From assembly GCF_004364635.1 (NCBI RefSeq), contig NZ_SOAX01000006.1, forward strand, positions 115,707-179,706: a stretch of DNA of 64,000 nt, written 5' to 3'. Below the pieces are notes generated by a model. It was not told where the DNA came from. It was given only the letters and a program-made list of their open reading frames with translations, and did no database searches. This DNA is from Halospina denitrificans. Lineage in GTDB: Bacteria > Pseudomonadota > Gammaproteobacteria > Pseudomonadales > Oleiphilaceae. How positions within the stretch are numbered: position 1 is the stretch's first letter; each line of letters begins with the position of its first letter. Both the position numbers and the translations under genes were made by a program. Positions 1 through 8,940 of this stretch are shown here, in pieces.

Positions 1-19
1 TTGTTGGCTTTTGTGCCGG

Positions 20-168
20 GGGCTGGTCGTGGTGCTGGGGGCCGGGTGTGGTGCAGCTTTCCGGGACACGCCGTGAATACGTCCCTGTAGGCTCGCTTTC
101 GCCATCCATGGCGAAAGACGGTCCCGGAAAGCTGCACCACACCCGGCCCCCAGCACCACGACCAGCCC
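20..168. repeat. Long hairpin repeat H1 (48-bp perfect arms)
   Basis: Bases 20-67 and 121-168 are perfect inverted repeats of 48 bp around a 53-base loop (68-120). Read on the minus strand, the loop carries the family core: an inner small hairpin centred on CCATGG at about 100-112, followed by CAGGGACGTATTCACGGCG. The same core occurs in H2, H3 and H5. The arm sequence, apart from its loop-proximal CCGGGA, is not shared with the other members. No ORF here is convincing. Function is unknown; a bidirectional terminator or a mobile palindromic element are both possible. Confidence 0.85.
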
Positions 169-298
169 TTTTCTACCTTGTGCGGGGAGTCCGGACGTGA
201 ACTGAATTGGTATTAGTGAAACGAATAACGTGGGATAAGAATAATTCAGTGGCCTAATGCAGTCCAGGCTCCTAGACTCGTGAAGTATCAGGCTAATA

Positions 299-409
299 GG
301 GGATGAGCGGGTGGCCTCTTCCGGGAAGCTCCGGAGCCATGGATGGCGGAGGGCAGCGTACATGGATGTATTCATAGCGGTTCCCGGAAGAGGCCACCCG
401 CTCCTCCCC
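299..409. repeat. Long hairpin repeat H2
   Basis: Bases 305-326 and 382-403 are perfect 22-bp inverted repeats, extended to 299/409 with one mismatch. The 55-base loop (327-381) has the family core with GAGCCATGGATGGCGGAG and a downstream GTATTCATAGCG. It ends 34 bases before the acyl-CoA dehydrogenase start, so it would lie in the 5' leader of that operon. The loop is nearly identical to H3 while the arms differ. Confidence 0.85.
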
Positions 410-443
410 GACCCAAACCCAGAGGCAAAACCGGGAGGCTGCC

Positions 444-1649
444 ATGGATTTTGAACTCTCCGAGAAGGGCCAGGATTTTTATAATCGGGTCCGGCAGTTC
501 ATGAAAGACGAAATTGAACCCGTGGAACCCGAGTATCTGCGGGAACTGCGCAGCCTCGATAACCCCTGGGTTGTCCTGCCGGTTATCGAAGAACTCAAGG
601 CCAAGGCGAAGAGTCAGGGGCTTTGGAACATGTTCCTGCCCAAGAGTGATCTGGGTGCCGGGCTAAGCAATGCTGACTATGCCGCTATTGCGGAGCAGAC
701 CGGGCGCAGCTATATCGCTCCGGAGATCTTCAACTGCAACGCGCCCGATACCGGCAATATGGAAGTGCTGTATTACTACGGCTCCGAGGAGCAGCAGGAG
801 CGCTGGCTCAAGCCGCTGCTGGCGGGTGAGATCCGTTCCGCCTTCTGCATGACCGAGCCGGACGTGGCGTCCTCCGATGCGACCAATATGTCCGCCACCG
901 CTAAGGTCGAGGGTGACGAGGTGGTGTTGAACGGGCGTAAGTGGTGGAGTACCGGTATCGGGCATCCGAACTGCCAGGTGCTGATCTTCATGGGGCTGAC
1001 CGACCCGGAGGCGAACCGTCACCAGCGCCATTCCATGGTGGTGGTCCCCAAGGATACGCCCGGGGTTAAGGTTGAGCGGATGCTGACCGTCTTCGGGGAC
1101 TACGATGCGCCGAGCGGGCATGGCGAGGTGAGCTTCAATAACGTTCGGCTGCCGAAGAGTGCCATCATCACGGCGCCGGGTGCCGGGTTTGAAATTGCCC
1201 AGGGGCGGCTCGGGCCGGGGCGGGTGCACCATTGCATGCGCGCGATCGGCGCGGCGGAGCGGGCGCTGGAGATCATGATCCAGCGGTCCCTGTCCCGGGA
1301 AGCCTTCGGCAAGCCGCTGGCCAAGCTGGGTGGCAATCCGGATATTATTGCCCGTGCCCGGATGAACATTGAGCAGGCACGGCTGCTGACGCTCAAGACG
1401 GCCTGGCTGCTGGATACCAAGGGTATCGGCGGGGCATTGAGCGAAGTGTCACAGATCAAGGCCGCGATTCCGGAGATGCTGTGCAACATCGTGGATCAGG
1501 CGATCCAGATGCATGGCGGCGGCGGTGTCAGTGAGGATCACGAGCTGGCGACCATGTATGGCCAGGCCCGCTCCCTGCGTCTCGCGGATGGACCGGATGA
1601 AGTACACCGTGCCATGGTGGCGCGACTGGAACTGGCAAAATATAAATAA
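444..1649 (+). CDS. Acyl-CoA dehydrogenase (ACAD10/11-like)
   Basis: A 401-residue flavoprotein of normal family length. It should oxidise an acyl-CoA at C2-C3, passing electrons to ETF in the cytoplasm. Visible family marks are the FAD-binding CMTEPDVASSDATN segment (near 137), the KWWSTG segment (near 165) and the C-terminal QMHGGGGVSEDHEL and LADGPDEVH segments. The last is typical of the ACAD10/11 and LvaC-like branch. The ATG at 444 has an upstream purine-rich site (GGGAGG). It is followed after 15 bases by an SDR gene and then a phosphotransferase, the same partners that are fused in eukaryotic ACAD10/11. The exact acyl substrate is not readable; 4-hydroxyacyl-CoA processing is an inference. 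Confidence 0.9.
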   Translation: MDFELSEKGQDFYNRVRQFMKDEIEPVEPEYLRELRSLDNPWVVLPVIEELKAKAKSQGLWNMFLPKSDLGAGLSNADYAAIAEQTGRSYIAPEIFNCNAPDTGNMEVLYYYGSEEQQERWLKPLLAGEIRSAFCMTEPDVASSDATNMSATAKVEGDEVVLNGRKWWSTGIGHPNCQVLIFMGLTDPEANRHQRHSMVVVPKDTPGVKVERMLTVFGDYDAPSGHGEVSFNNVRLPKSAIITAPGAGFEIAQGRLGPGRVHHCMRAIGAAERALEIMIQRSLSREAFGKPLAKLGGNPDIIARARMNIEQARLLTLKTAWLLDTKGIGGALSEVSQIKAAIPEMLCNIVDQAIQMHGGGGVSEDHELATMYGQARSLRLADGPDEVHRAMVARLELAKYK

Positions 1650-1664
1650 CAGGGGAAACAAGGA

Positions 1665-2480
1665 ATGAGCCAACGGGTTTTCATTACCGGCGGGGCCAGT
1701 GGCCTCGGCCGGGCACTGGCATTGAACTACGCACGCCAGGGGGCGCGGGTCTGCATCGGTGACATCACCCCGGAGCAGGGCGTCGAGACCGAGGCGGAAA
1801 TCAACAAGGCAGGCGGTGAAGGCCTCTTCCTGGAGTGCGATGTCCGCCGGATCTCGGATTTCGAGAAAGTGAAGGACCGCCTGGTGAAGGACTGGGGCGG
1901 CGTGGATGTGGTCGTGAACAACGCGGGCGTGGCCTCCGCGGGCTCCATCGAGGACACCACCATTGCCGACTGGGAGTGGATCCTGGACATCAACGTCATG
2001 GGCGTGGTCCGGGGCTGCAAGGTGTTCACGCCGGTCCTGAAGGAGCAGGGTAGTGGCACCATCGTCAACATCGCCTCCATGGCCGGCCTTATGCTGGCGC
2101 CTCTGATGAACAGCTACAACGTTTCCAAGGCCGGAGTCATCGCGCTTTCCGAAACCATGAACCATGAGTTCATCGGCACCGGCGTGAACGTCTGCGTGGT
2201 CTGCCCGGCCTTCTTCCAGACCAACCTGACCAGCTCCATGCGCTCGAGCATTCCCGGCATACAGAAGAACGTGAACAAGCTGATGCAGCGCTCCAGCGTC
2301 ACAGCGGATGACGTCGCAAATGACATCGCCCGCGCGGTGCGCAAGGGCCAGTTCTGGGTGCTGCCGCACAAGACCGAACGGCGGCTCTGGTACATCAAGC
2401 GCGCCAGCCCGAAGGCTTTTGACTTCCTGCTCGGGCTCGAGAGCAAGCGCTGGATGAAGAAGATGCAGACCCAGAACTGA
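1665..2480 (+). CDS. Short-chain dehydrogenase/reductase
   Basis: A 271-residue SDR oxidoreductase. The N-terminal Rossmann motif is GGASGLG (residues 8-14), followed by NNAG and an active-site SMAG serine region. The catalytic YNVSK gives Tyr and Lys. The C-terminal 40 residues are basic and Trp/Tyr-rich, longer than in minimal SDRs. It sits 15 bases after the acyl-CoA dehydrogenase and 11 before the phosphotransferase gene, so one transcript is likely. A role in oxidising or reducing a hydroxyacyl intermediate fits the context. The substrate cannot be deduced. Confidence 0.88.
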   Translation: MSQRVFITGGASGLGRALALNYARQGARVCIGDITPEQGVETEAEINKAGGEGLFLECDVRRISDFEKVKDRLVKDWGGVDVVVNNAGVASAGSIEDTTIADWEWILDINVMGVVRGCKVFTPVLKEQGSGTIVNIASMAGLMLAPLMNSYNVSKAGVIALSETMNHEFIGTGVNVCVVCPAFFQTNLTSSMRSSIPGIQKNVNKLMQRSSVTADDVANDIARAVRKGQFWVLPHKTERRLWYIKRASPKAFDFLLGLESKRWMKKMQTQN

Positions 2481-2491
2481 AAGGTGGAATC

Positions 2492-3556
2492 ATGACCCTT
2501 ATTGATCAGCCCACGGACATCCGGGAAGGCGAGGCGCTGGACCCGGCGGTTGTCGACGGCTTCATGAAAGAGAAGCTGCCGGAACTCAGTGGCGAGCCCG
2601 TGATCCGCCAGTACCCGGGCGGCGCCTCGAACCTGACCTACCAGATCGACTACGGTGATCGCTCCTTTGTGCTGCGGCGTCCGCCCTTCGGTCACAAGGC
2701 CAAGTCCGCCCACGACATGCTGCGCGAAGCGCGCATCATGAGCGCGCTGAAGCCGGTGTATCCCTACGTGCCCAACATCATCGCCATCTGCGATGACCAC
2801 AGCGTGCTGGGGGATGATTTCTACGTGATGGAGCGCCTGGAAGGCATCATCCTGCGCCAGGATTTTCCCGAGGGTTTCGAGCTGAGTGAGTCGGATACCA
2901 ACAAGCTCTGCAAAAACGTTGTCGACAAGCTGGTGGACCTGCACCGCGTGGATTACCAGTCCGCCGGCCTCGACCAGATCGGCAAGGGCGCAGGTTACGT
3001 CAAGCGCCAGATCGACGGCTGGAGCGACCGTTTCCGCAAGGCGCGTACCGAGGACGTGGCGGACTTCGAATCCGTGATGGCCTGGCTGCAGGAGAAAATG
3101 CCGGAGGATGTGGCCACCTGCATCATCCACAACGACTTCCGCTTCGATAACGTCGTCCTCAACCCGGACAACCCCTTCGAAGTGATCGGCATCCTGGACT
3201 GGGAAATGGCCACCTTGGGCGACCCGCTCATGGACCTGGGCAACAGCCTCGCGTACTGGGTCCAGGCCGACGACGACCAGTTCTTCCAGATGCTGCGCCG
3301 CCAGCCCACGCACCGCCCAGGCATGATGACCCGCGACGAGGTCGTGGCCTACTACATGGAGCGCTCTGGCTACCACGCCGAGAACTTCGACTTCTACGAA
3401 GTCTACGGCCTCTTCCGCCTGGCCGGCATCGTGCAGCAGATCTACTACCGCTACTACCACGGCCAGACCACGGACAAGCGCTTCGCCGGCTTCGGCCAGG
3501 CCGCGAACTACCTCGAACAGCGCTGCAAGCGCCTGATCGACCAGAGCAGCCTCTAG
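2492..3556 (+). CDS. Phosphotransferase, APH/ACAD10-11 kinase-like
   Basis: A 354-residue kinase-fold protein of the aminoglycoside-phosphotransferase family. It shows a GGASNLTYQI nucleotide loop (near 45), the catalytic-loop segment IIHNDFRFDNVV (near 210, His-Asn-Asp then Asn) and the metal-binding ILDWEMATLGDP (near 232). This is the kinase type fused to the dehydrogenase in ACAD10/ACAD11 and found in LvaA. In those systems 4-hydroxyacyl-CoA is phosphorylated so that the hydroxyl can be removed. Here kinase and dehydrogenase are separate genes in one operon. Antibiotic resistance is unlikely given the lipid-metabolism neighbours. Confidence 0.85.
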   Translation: MTLIDQPTDIREGEALDPAVVDGFMKEKLPELSGEPVIRQYPGGASNLTYQIDYGDRSFVLRRPPFGHKAKSAHDMLREARIMSALKPVYPYVPNIIAICDDHSVLGDDFYVMERLEGIILRQDFPEGFELSESDTNKLCKNVVDKLVDLHRVDYQSAGLDQIGKGAGYVKRQIDGWSDRFRKARTEDVADFESVMAWLQEKMPEDVATCIIHNDFRFDNVVLNPDNPFEVIGILDWEMATLGDPLMDLGNSLAYWVQADDDQFFQMLRRQPTHRPGMMTRDEVVAYYMERSGYHAENFDFYEVYGLFRLAGIVQQIYYRYYHGQTTDKRFAGFGQAANYLEQRCKRLIDQSSL

Positions 3557-3568
3557 CGGAGCGGACCC

Positions 3569-4261
3569 ATGGCAACCCTGCACCTGATCCGCCACGGCCA
3601 GGCCAGCTTCGGCGCCTCCGACTACGACCGACTCTCACCCAAGGGGTGGGAGCAGGGCCGAGTCCTCGGCCGCTGGCTGGCCCGCCACACAACGCCGGAC
3701 CAGATCATTGGCGGCGAACTCCGCCGCCACCGCGAAACCATCGACGCCATGACCGAAGGCTACGGCGACGGACTCCCCGAACCCGGCATCCACCCCGGAC
3801 TCAACGAATTCGACCACCTGTCCGTCCTCGAAGCCTACCGCCCCGGCTGGGCCAACCCGGATGTCATGACCCGTGAACTGGCCAAAACCGACGACCCCAG
3901 AAAGGCCTTCCAGAAAGCCTTCACCGAAGCCATCACCCGCTGGGTCAGCGGCCACAACGACGCCGACTACCCCGAACCCTGGCGCGACTTCCGCGACCGG
4001 GTCACCAAGGGCCTGGACGACATCATCCACGACGCCGGCGACGCCAAAGACATCTACGCCATCACCTCCGGCGGCCCCATCAGCGTCATCGCCCAGTCCC
4101 TGCTCGACCTGGACGACCGCCGCGCCCTGAAACTCAACGAAGTCCTGGCCAACGCCAGTATTTCACGGGTCCTGTTCAGCGGCAGCCGTCGCAGCCTGGC
4201 GGTTTTCAACAGTTACGGTCATCTGGAAGGTGAGGATCCTGGCTTGGTGACCTACCGATGA
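3569..4261 (+). CDS. Histidine phosphatase family protein
   Basis: A 230-residue branch-1 histidine phosphatase (phosphoglycerate-mutase fold). The phosphohistidine motif LIRHGQASFG is at residues 6-15. A second catalytic region, ITSGGPISV, lies near 168-176, with Gly in place of the usual His before Gly. It starts 12 bases after the phosphotransferase stop and so belongs to the same operon. A phosphatase beside an acyl-CoA kinase could remove phosphate from an intermediate or proofread it, but this is inference. The third codon positions are notably C/A rich from here to the next SDR gene. Confidence 0.8.
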   Translation: MATLHLIRHGQASFGASDYDRLSPKGWEQGRVLGRWLARHTTPDQIIGGELRRHRETIDAMTEGYGDGLPEPGIHPGLNEFDHLSVLEAYRPGWANPDVMTRELAKTDDPRKAFQKAFTEAITRWVSGHNDADYPEPWRDFRDRVTKGLDDIIHDAGDAKDIYAITSGGPISVIAQSLLDLDDRRALKLNEVLANASISRVLFSGSRRSLAVFNSYGHLEGEDPGLVTYR

Positions 4262-4299
4262 TTTCGGCGAACGAATAATTCACAGGAAGCACGGGATGA

Positions 4300-4408
4300 G
4301 CAGGGATTGGGGCCCCTCAAACGGGAAGCTCCGGAGCCATGGATGGCGGAGGGCAGCGTACAGGGACGTATTTACAGCGATTCCCGTTTGAGGGGCCCCA
4401 ATCCCTGC
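4300..4408. repeat. Long hairpin repeat H3
   Basis: Bases 4300-4326 and 4382-4408 are perfect 27-bp inverted repeats around a 55-base loop (4327-4381). The loop differs from H2 at only a few positions (GTACAGGGACGTATTTACAGCG versus GTACATGGATGTATTCATAGCG). The arms are unrelated to H2 except for the innermost CGGGA and an outer GGGATGAGC stretch at the left flank. It lies in the 218-base gap between the phosphatase and the second SDR gene, which read in the same direction. Any ORF through it is a by-product of the palindrome. Confidence 0.85.
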
Positions 4409-4479
4409 GACCAGCAAACTCCCAAACAACCGGCAATTCTGAAGTTGCCGGCAAACAAACATGAAGAAGGACTGAAACA

Positions 4480-5244
4480 ATGAGCGACCTTTTCGATCTC
4501 ACCGGACGCATAGCATTAGTAACCGGCGCCAGCCGCGGCATCGGCGAAGAAATCGCCAAACTACTCGCCAAACAAGGCGCCCAGGTCATCGTCTCCAGCC
4601 GCAAGATCGACGGCTGCGAAGCCGTCGCCAAGGCCATCCGCGACGACGGCGGCAAAGCCGAAGCCATCGCCTGCCACATCGGAGAAATGGAACAGATCGA
4701 CGCCATCTTCGCCGACATCGAAGGTCGCTACGGCAAACTCGACATCCTCGTCAACAACGCCGCCGCCAACCCCTACTTCGGCCCCATCGAAGACACCGAC
4801 GAAACCGCCTTCCAGAAAACCATCGACGTCAACATCCGCGGCTACTTCTTCATGACCAGCAAGGGCGTGAACCTCATGAAGAAAAACGGCGGCGGCTCCA
4901 TCGTGAACGTCGCCTCCGTCAACGGCGTCATCCCCGGCCACTACCAGGGCATCTACTCCATCAGCAAGGCCGCCGTCATCCAGATGACCAAGTCCTTCGC
5001 CACCGAACTGGGCACCAAGGGCGTGCGCGTGAATGCGCTGCTGCCGGGCCTGACCGACACCAAGTTCGCCAGTGCCCTGACCACCAACGACAGCATCAAG
5101 CAGCAGGCCCTGGCACACATCCCCCAGAAGCGGATCGCCGAACCCAGCGAAATGGCCGGCGCGGTTCTCTACCTCGTCTCCGACGCCGCAAGTTACACCA
5201 CCGGCACCTGCCTGAACGTGGATGGCGGCTACCTCACCGTCTAA
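4480..5244 (+). CDS. SDR family oxidoreductase (FabG-like)
   Basis: A 254-residue classical SDR. It has the cofactor loop TGASRGIG (residues 15-22), NNAAANP, the serine region NVASVNG, the catalytic YSISK and a C-terminal NVDGGYLTV ending usual for this branch. The Ser-Tyr-Lys set is complete. It is preceded by AGGA 11 bases before the ATG. It is separated from the acyl-CoA cluster by hairpin H3 but reads the same way, so read-through co-expression is possible. A terminator follows immediately, making it the last gene of this block. The substrate is unknown. Confidence 0.87.
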   Translation: MSDLFDLTGRIALVTGASRGIGEEIAKLLAKQGAQVIVSSRKIDGCEAVAKAIRDDGGKAEAIACHIGEMEQIDAIFADIEGRYGKLDILVNNAAANPYFGPIEDTDETAFQKTIDVNIRGYFFMTSKGVNLMKKNGGGSIVNVASVNGVIPGHYQGIYSISKAAVIQMTKSFATELGTKGVRVNALLPGLTDTKFASALTTNDSIKQQALAHIPQKRIAEPSEMAGAVLYLVSDAASYTTGTCLNVDGGYLTV

Positions 5245-5254
5245 CCCGTTACCC

Positions 5255-5298
5255 GCCGGAACCACTAACTTCTCCCCGGTGGTTCCGGCTTTTTCTTT
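5255..5298 (+). terminator. Rho-independent terminator
   Basis: An 11-bp perfect stem (5255-5265 with 5279-5289, GCCGGAACCAC / GTGGTTCCGGC) is followed by TTTTTCTTT at 5290-5298. It lies 10 bases after the SDR stop codon and closes the first operon. Confidence 0.9.
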
Positions 5299-5521
5299 CC
5301 CGATTCAAAACGTATTTACATTCCTCTGGCGCTCCGGTGAACGAGCTCAAGCTCGATCCTTTATCCAGATTCCGGATGAAGAGCGGGTCACTTTCTGGGG
5401 TATCCCATGCCGGCTTCCGAATTCCGCAGTCTTGTGCATGAGCACTTGTCAATCCTGTCCTGATCCCCCATCTTAAAGGTTCAGGAACTCCTTTTTCAGT
5501 CTGACTGGTTGCAGGACGCTG

Positions 5522-6946
5522 ATGATGCGAATGGCTCCGCGGTGGGTGTTTTATCTCTGCCTGTTGATGCTTGGCGGCTTGCTGCTGCTCGCCGCCCAGG
5601 CCCAGGAAACGGAAGAGAGTAGTGGTCCCGCGGACGTCCGGGTGATGACCCTTGAGGGGTCCATTGGCCCGGCGGTGAGCGACTGGTTCACCCGAACCCT
5701 TTCCGATGCGGAAGAAGGCGGTGCCGATCTGCTGGTGCTTGAGCTGGACACGCCCGGCGGCCTCGACAGCTCCATGCGCGATATGATCAAAGCCATTCTC
5801 AGCTCGGACGTTCCCGTGGCTACCTATGTCACACCCAGGGGTGCCCGTGCTGCCAGCGCTGGAACCTACCTTCTTTATGCTTCCCATATTGCCGCCATGG
5901 CACCAGCCACCAACCTGGGGTCCGCCACGCCTGTGCAGATTGGTGGTGGCGGTGGTGGTGATGACGGCGGTGATACGCCTTTCAGTCTGCAGACTGAGGG
6001 CGGTACGGAAGATACTCAGGAAGGTGAGGCGGATTCCCCGGATAATCGGAGCGCCATGGATAAGAAGGTGATCAATGATGCCGTTGCCTATATCCGGGGG
6101 CTGGCGGAACTGCGGGGGCGCAACGCTGATTGGGCGGAAGCGGCGGTGCGGGAAGCGGTAAACCTCTCCTCCAGCGAAGCCCTTGAAAAGAACGTGATCG
6201 ATATCCGGGCCGACAGCCTTGCCGATATGCTGGAACAGGCCGACGGTCGGGAAGTGGACGTCAACGGTGTGATGCGCATGCTGGCTCTGAAGGAGCACAG
6301 CCTGGCCCGGGTGGAGAAGGACTGGCGCACGGAATTCCTGACCGTGATCACCAATCCCAATGTGGCTTATATCCTGATGCTGGTGGGCATCTATGGCCTG
6401 ATCCTCGAGTTCTATAACCCCGGCATGGGCGTGCCCGGCGTCGTGGGCGGGATTTCACTTCTGGTGGGGTTGTATGCACTCCAGATGCTGCCCATCAGCT
6501 ATGTGGGGCTTGGGCTTATCCTGCTGGGTATCGGGTTGATGGCGGTCGAGGCCTTTTCGCCCAGTTTCGGAATCCTGGGCGGCGGTGGCGCCGTATCCTT
6601 TATTGTGGGGTCAATCATGCTGATGGATACCGACCTTCCGGGTTACCAGATTGCCATGCCGCTGATTGCGGCGCTGGCCGTGACCACCGTGGTGATCATG
6701 GTGTTCGTGGTCCGTATGGCCCTGTACGCATGGAACACGACCATCGTCACGGGCCAGGAGGGGATGGAGGGGACCACGGCGGTGGCCATTCATGGATTTG
6801 AGAATGGTCGAGGCCGCGTGCGCGTGCTGGGTGAAATCTGGCAGGCGGAATCGGACGAACCAATCAGCGAAAACGATATTGTGCGTATTCTGGAAGTTAA
6901 AGGACTTAAACTCAGGGTGAAGCCAGAGGGGCAATCCAATGTTTGA
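5522..6946 (+). CDS. NfeD-family membrane serine protease (ClpP-class)
   Basis: A 474-residue long-form NfeD protein. It has an N-terminal signal peptide ending near AQAQ and a ClpP/crotonase-fold protease domain (about 35-240) with [12 protein letters not shown]. The nucleophile region ASAGTYL and the lysine region [12 protein letters not shown] give a Ser-Lys dyad. Four to five membrane segments follow (about 280-400), then a C-terminal NfeD OB-fold domain. A glycine/acidic insert lies near 140-180. It overlaps the slipin gene by 8 bases. Family members are known to cleave or regulate the partner slipin/stomatin in the inner membrane. The ATG pair at 5522/5525 makes the start uncertain by one codon. 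Confidence 0.9.
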   Translation: MMRMAPRWVFYLCLLMLGGLLLLAAQAQETEESSGPADVRVMTLEGSIGPAVSDWFTRTLSDAEEGGADLLVLELDTPGGLDSSMRDMIKAILSSDVPVATYVTPRGARAASAGTYLLYASHIAAMAPATNLGSATPVQIGGGGGGDDGGDTPFSLQTEGGTEDTQEGEADSPDNRSAMDKKVINDAVAYIRGLAELRGRNADWAEAAVREAVNLSSSEALEKNVIDIRADSLADMLEQADGREVDVNGVMRMLALKEHSLARVEKDWRTEFLTVITNPNVAYILMLVGIYGLILEFYNPGMGVPGVVGGISLLVGLYALQMLPISYVGLGLILLGIGLMAVEAFSPSFGILGGGGAVSFIVGSIMLMDTDLPGYQIAMPLIAALAVTTVVIMVFVVRMALYAWNTTIVTGQEGMEGTTAVAIHGFENGRGRVRVLGEIWQAESDEPISENDIVRILEVKGLKLRVKPEGQSNV

Positions 6947-7799
6947 ATATTTCACCATCGCCATTGTACTGATCGTCATCAGCTTGCTGATCAGTATGTT
7001 CCGTATCCTCAGGGAGTATGAGCGCGGCGTCATCTTCCTGCTTGGCCGCTTCCAGAAGGTTAAGGGGCCCGGCCTGATCATTGTCATCCCCTTCATTCAG
7101 CAGATGGTACGCACGGATCTGCGCACCATCGTGCTGGACGTGCCCTCCCAGGACGTGATTTCCCGGGATAACGTGTCCGTCAAGGTGAACGCGGTCCTGT
7201 ATTTCCGGGTCATGGACCCGCAGCACGCGGTCATCAATGTGGAGAACTTCTACGCCGCAACCAGTCAGCTGGCGCAGACCACGCTGCGTTCAGTACTGGG
7301 TAAGCATGAACTGGATGACATGCTGGCGTCCCGGGACAAGCTTAATGAGGACATCCAGGATATCCTGGACTCCCAGACGGATGCCTGGGGCATCAAGGTC
7401 TCGAATGTTGAGATCAAGCACGTGGACCTGGATGAGTCCATGATCCGGGTGATTGCCCGCCAGGCGGAGGCGGAACGCACGCGGCGCGCCAAGATCATTC
7501 ACGCCGAGGGTGAGCATGAGGCGTCCAAACGCCTGCTTGAGGCTGCCAGGACGCTGTCCAAGCGTTCTGAAGCCCTGCAGCTTCGTTACCTGCAGACCCT
7601 GACCGAGATCTCCAGTGACAAGACCAACACCATTGTCTTCCCCGTGGATCTGCTGCGGGATCTGCGCAAAGGCCTTGGCCTGGGCGCAGATGCGCCGGAT
7701 GATGACCTCGACACTGCCGATACCGGGGAAGAAGCCGCCAGTAGTGACAGCTTCGTCGATACCAGCGAGCTCATGGGCGACCAGCCCGATAAGGGCTGA
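6939..7799 (+). CDS. Slipin (stomatin/prohibitin-like SPFH protein)
   Basis: A 286-residue SPFH-domain protein. It has one N-terminal hydrophobic segment (residues 4-22), then [21 protein letters not shown] and a canonical SPFH core with [15 protein letters not shown] coiled-coil region rich in Ala/Glu/Arg (about 170-220) and an acidic, Asp-rich tail follow. It probably forms oligomers in membrane microdomains together with the overlapping NfeD protease. Its stop codon directly abuts the stop codon of the convergent arsM gene with no spacer. Confidence 0.92.
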   Translation: MFEYFTIAIVLIVISLLISMFRILREYERGVIFLLGRFQKVKGPGLIIVIPFIQQMVRTDLRTIVLDVPSQDVISRDNVSVKVNAVLYFRVMDPQHAVINVENFYAATSQLAQTTLRSVLGKHELDDMLASRDKLNEDIQDILDSQTDAWGIKVSNVEIKHVDLDESMIRVIARQAEAERTRRAKIIHAEGEHEASKRLLEAARTLSKRSEALQLRYLQTLTEISSDKTNTIVFPVDLLRDLRKGLGLGADAPDDDLDTADTGEEAASSDSFVDTSELMGDQPDKG

Positions 7800-8846
7800 T
7801 CAGCAGCAGCCACCGGAGGCGGTGTCCGAGGTGTCGGCGCTGTCAAAGGGCAGTGCGGTGCCGCAGCCCTCGAAGATGCCGTAATGGCGCTCGAAGTTGC
7901 CGATGAACTCGAAGTGGGGCGCGAAACGCGTATCCGCCAGCATCTTCCAGGTGTTGCCACAGACCGGGAAGACCCGGCCCGCCTCGATGTGGTGGTGCTT
8001 GTCCAGGCGGAAGAGCGCTTCTTCGCCCTCTACAGTGCCCTTATAGATAACGGCCTGCCCGTAGTCCTCGCAGTGGGGCTCCAGGTCGCCCAGCTTGAAA
8101 AGCCGGTAGGTGGCGGAAAAGAAACGCGCCGGCGCCAGCTTGGCCTCAATGGTCTCGTTATCAATGGTCAGGGGCCTGTCTTCCACCAGTCTCGGGTCCG
8201 TGAAGCCCACGGCGCGGGACAGGTTGTGGAAGTCATTCCAGTACAGGGCGCCCGACAGGCATTCGCCGTACAGCACCGGGTCATCCTTCAGGCGGGATGG
8301 GATCCGCCGATCCGAGTAGACATCCGAGAAATAGAACTCTCCCCCGGGCATGAGGACACGGAAGACCTCCGAGAGCACCTTTTCCTTGTCCGGGCTCAGG
8401 TTGATCACGCAATTGGAGATGACAATGTCAAAGTAATTGTCCTCCAGCCCCAGCTCATCGAGCTGCTCAATGTAGCCTTCCAGGAAGCGCACATTGGAGC
8501 GGCTGTAGCCGAAGGTTTCCCGGTGATACTCTTCGTGGCGGCGGGCGACCGCAAGCTGTTCCGGGGTCATGTCCACGCCCACCACTTCACCGGATTCACC
8601 GACGAGCTTTGAGAGCACGTAGCAGTCCCGGCCACTGCCGCTGCCCAGATCCAGGATCCGCATGCCTTCCAGTTCCTGGGGGGCAACCAACCCGCAGCCA
8701 TAGTATTTGGCCAGGACTTCGTCGTGGATGCTGGCAAGGATGGGTTTCAGCCAGTTCGGGGGCGCCTGGTCACAGCAGGCATTGGTTTGGAGATCCTCGG
8801 TGCCCTGCAGCTGTTTGCCGTAGTAATCCTGAACCTCGTCTCGCAT
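7800..8846 (-). CDS. arsM: Arsenite S-adenosylmethionine methyltransferase
   Basis: A 348-residue ArsM. The enzyme transfers methyl groups from SAM to arsenite, giving volatile or less toxic methylarsenicals. Seen are the SAM-binding ILDLGSGSGRDC loop (64-75) and cysteines at about 24-25 (NACC), 75 (GRDC), 146 (SNC) and 196 (GEC), matching the conserved Cys set of the family. A C-terminal GGCC may add a metal-binding end. I place the start at 8846 because GGAG lies 9 bases upstream; an in-frame ATG at 8867 lacks such a site. No arsR, arsB or arsC is present nearby. Confidence 0.9.
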   Translation of the reverse strand: MRDEVQDYYGKQLQGTEDLQTNACCDQAPPNWLKPILASIHDEVLAKYYGCGLVAPQELEGMRILDLGSGSGRDCYVLSKLVGESGEVVGVDMTPEQLAVARRHEEYHRETFGYSRSNVRFLEGYIEQLDELGLEDNYFDIVISNCVINLSPDKEKVLSEVFRVLMPGGEFYFSDVYSDRRIPSRLKDDPVLYGECLSGALYWNDFHNLSRAVGFTDPRLVEDRPLTIDNETIEAKLAPARFFSATYRLFKLGDLEPHCEDYGQAVIYKGTVEGEEALFRLDKHHHIEAGRVFPVCGNTWKMLADTRFAPHFEFIGNFERHYGIFEGCGTALPFDSADTSDTASGGCC

Positions 8847-8940
8847 AATCGGTGTCTCCGGTTGCATTAGGTGCGATGGGGCATTCCCGCCTGCATTGCC
8901 CGCTGCACGAACGCACTATTTGGACAAGGAGCGACCCTGA

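Larger units (their letters stand above)
1..443. other. Gene-free region with two long hairpins
   Basis: No credible gene is seen before the acyl-CoA dehydrogenase start at 444. The stretch holds two members of the hairpin family (20-168 and 299-409). Between them is a more AT-rich spacer at about 200-298 that could hold the promoter of the downstream operon, although no well-spaced -35/-10 pair stands out. Confidence 0.7.

Noticed and set aside
20..409. Hairpins as integron attC sites or a CRISPR array
   Set aside because: attC sites do not share a 50-base loop with perfect long arms, no integrase is present, and spacing is irregular with no spacers or cas genes.
2492..3556. Aminoglycoside resistance kinase
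   Set aside because: It matches the ACAD10/11-type kinase branch and sits in an acyl-CoA operon.
4280..4480. 66-codon minus-strand frame through hairpin H3
   Set aside because: Produced by the palindrome; I have the impression that similar peptides appear as spurious hypothetical proteins in marine genomes, which I could not verify.
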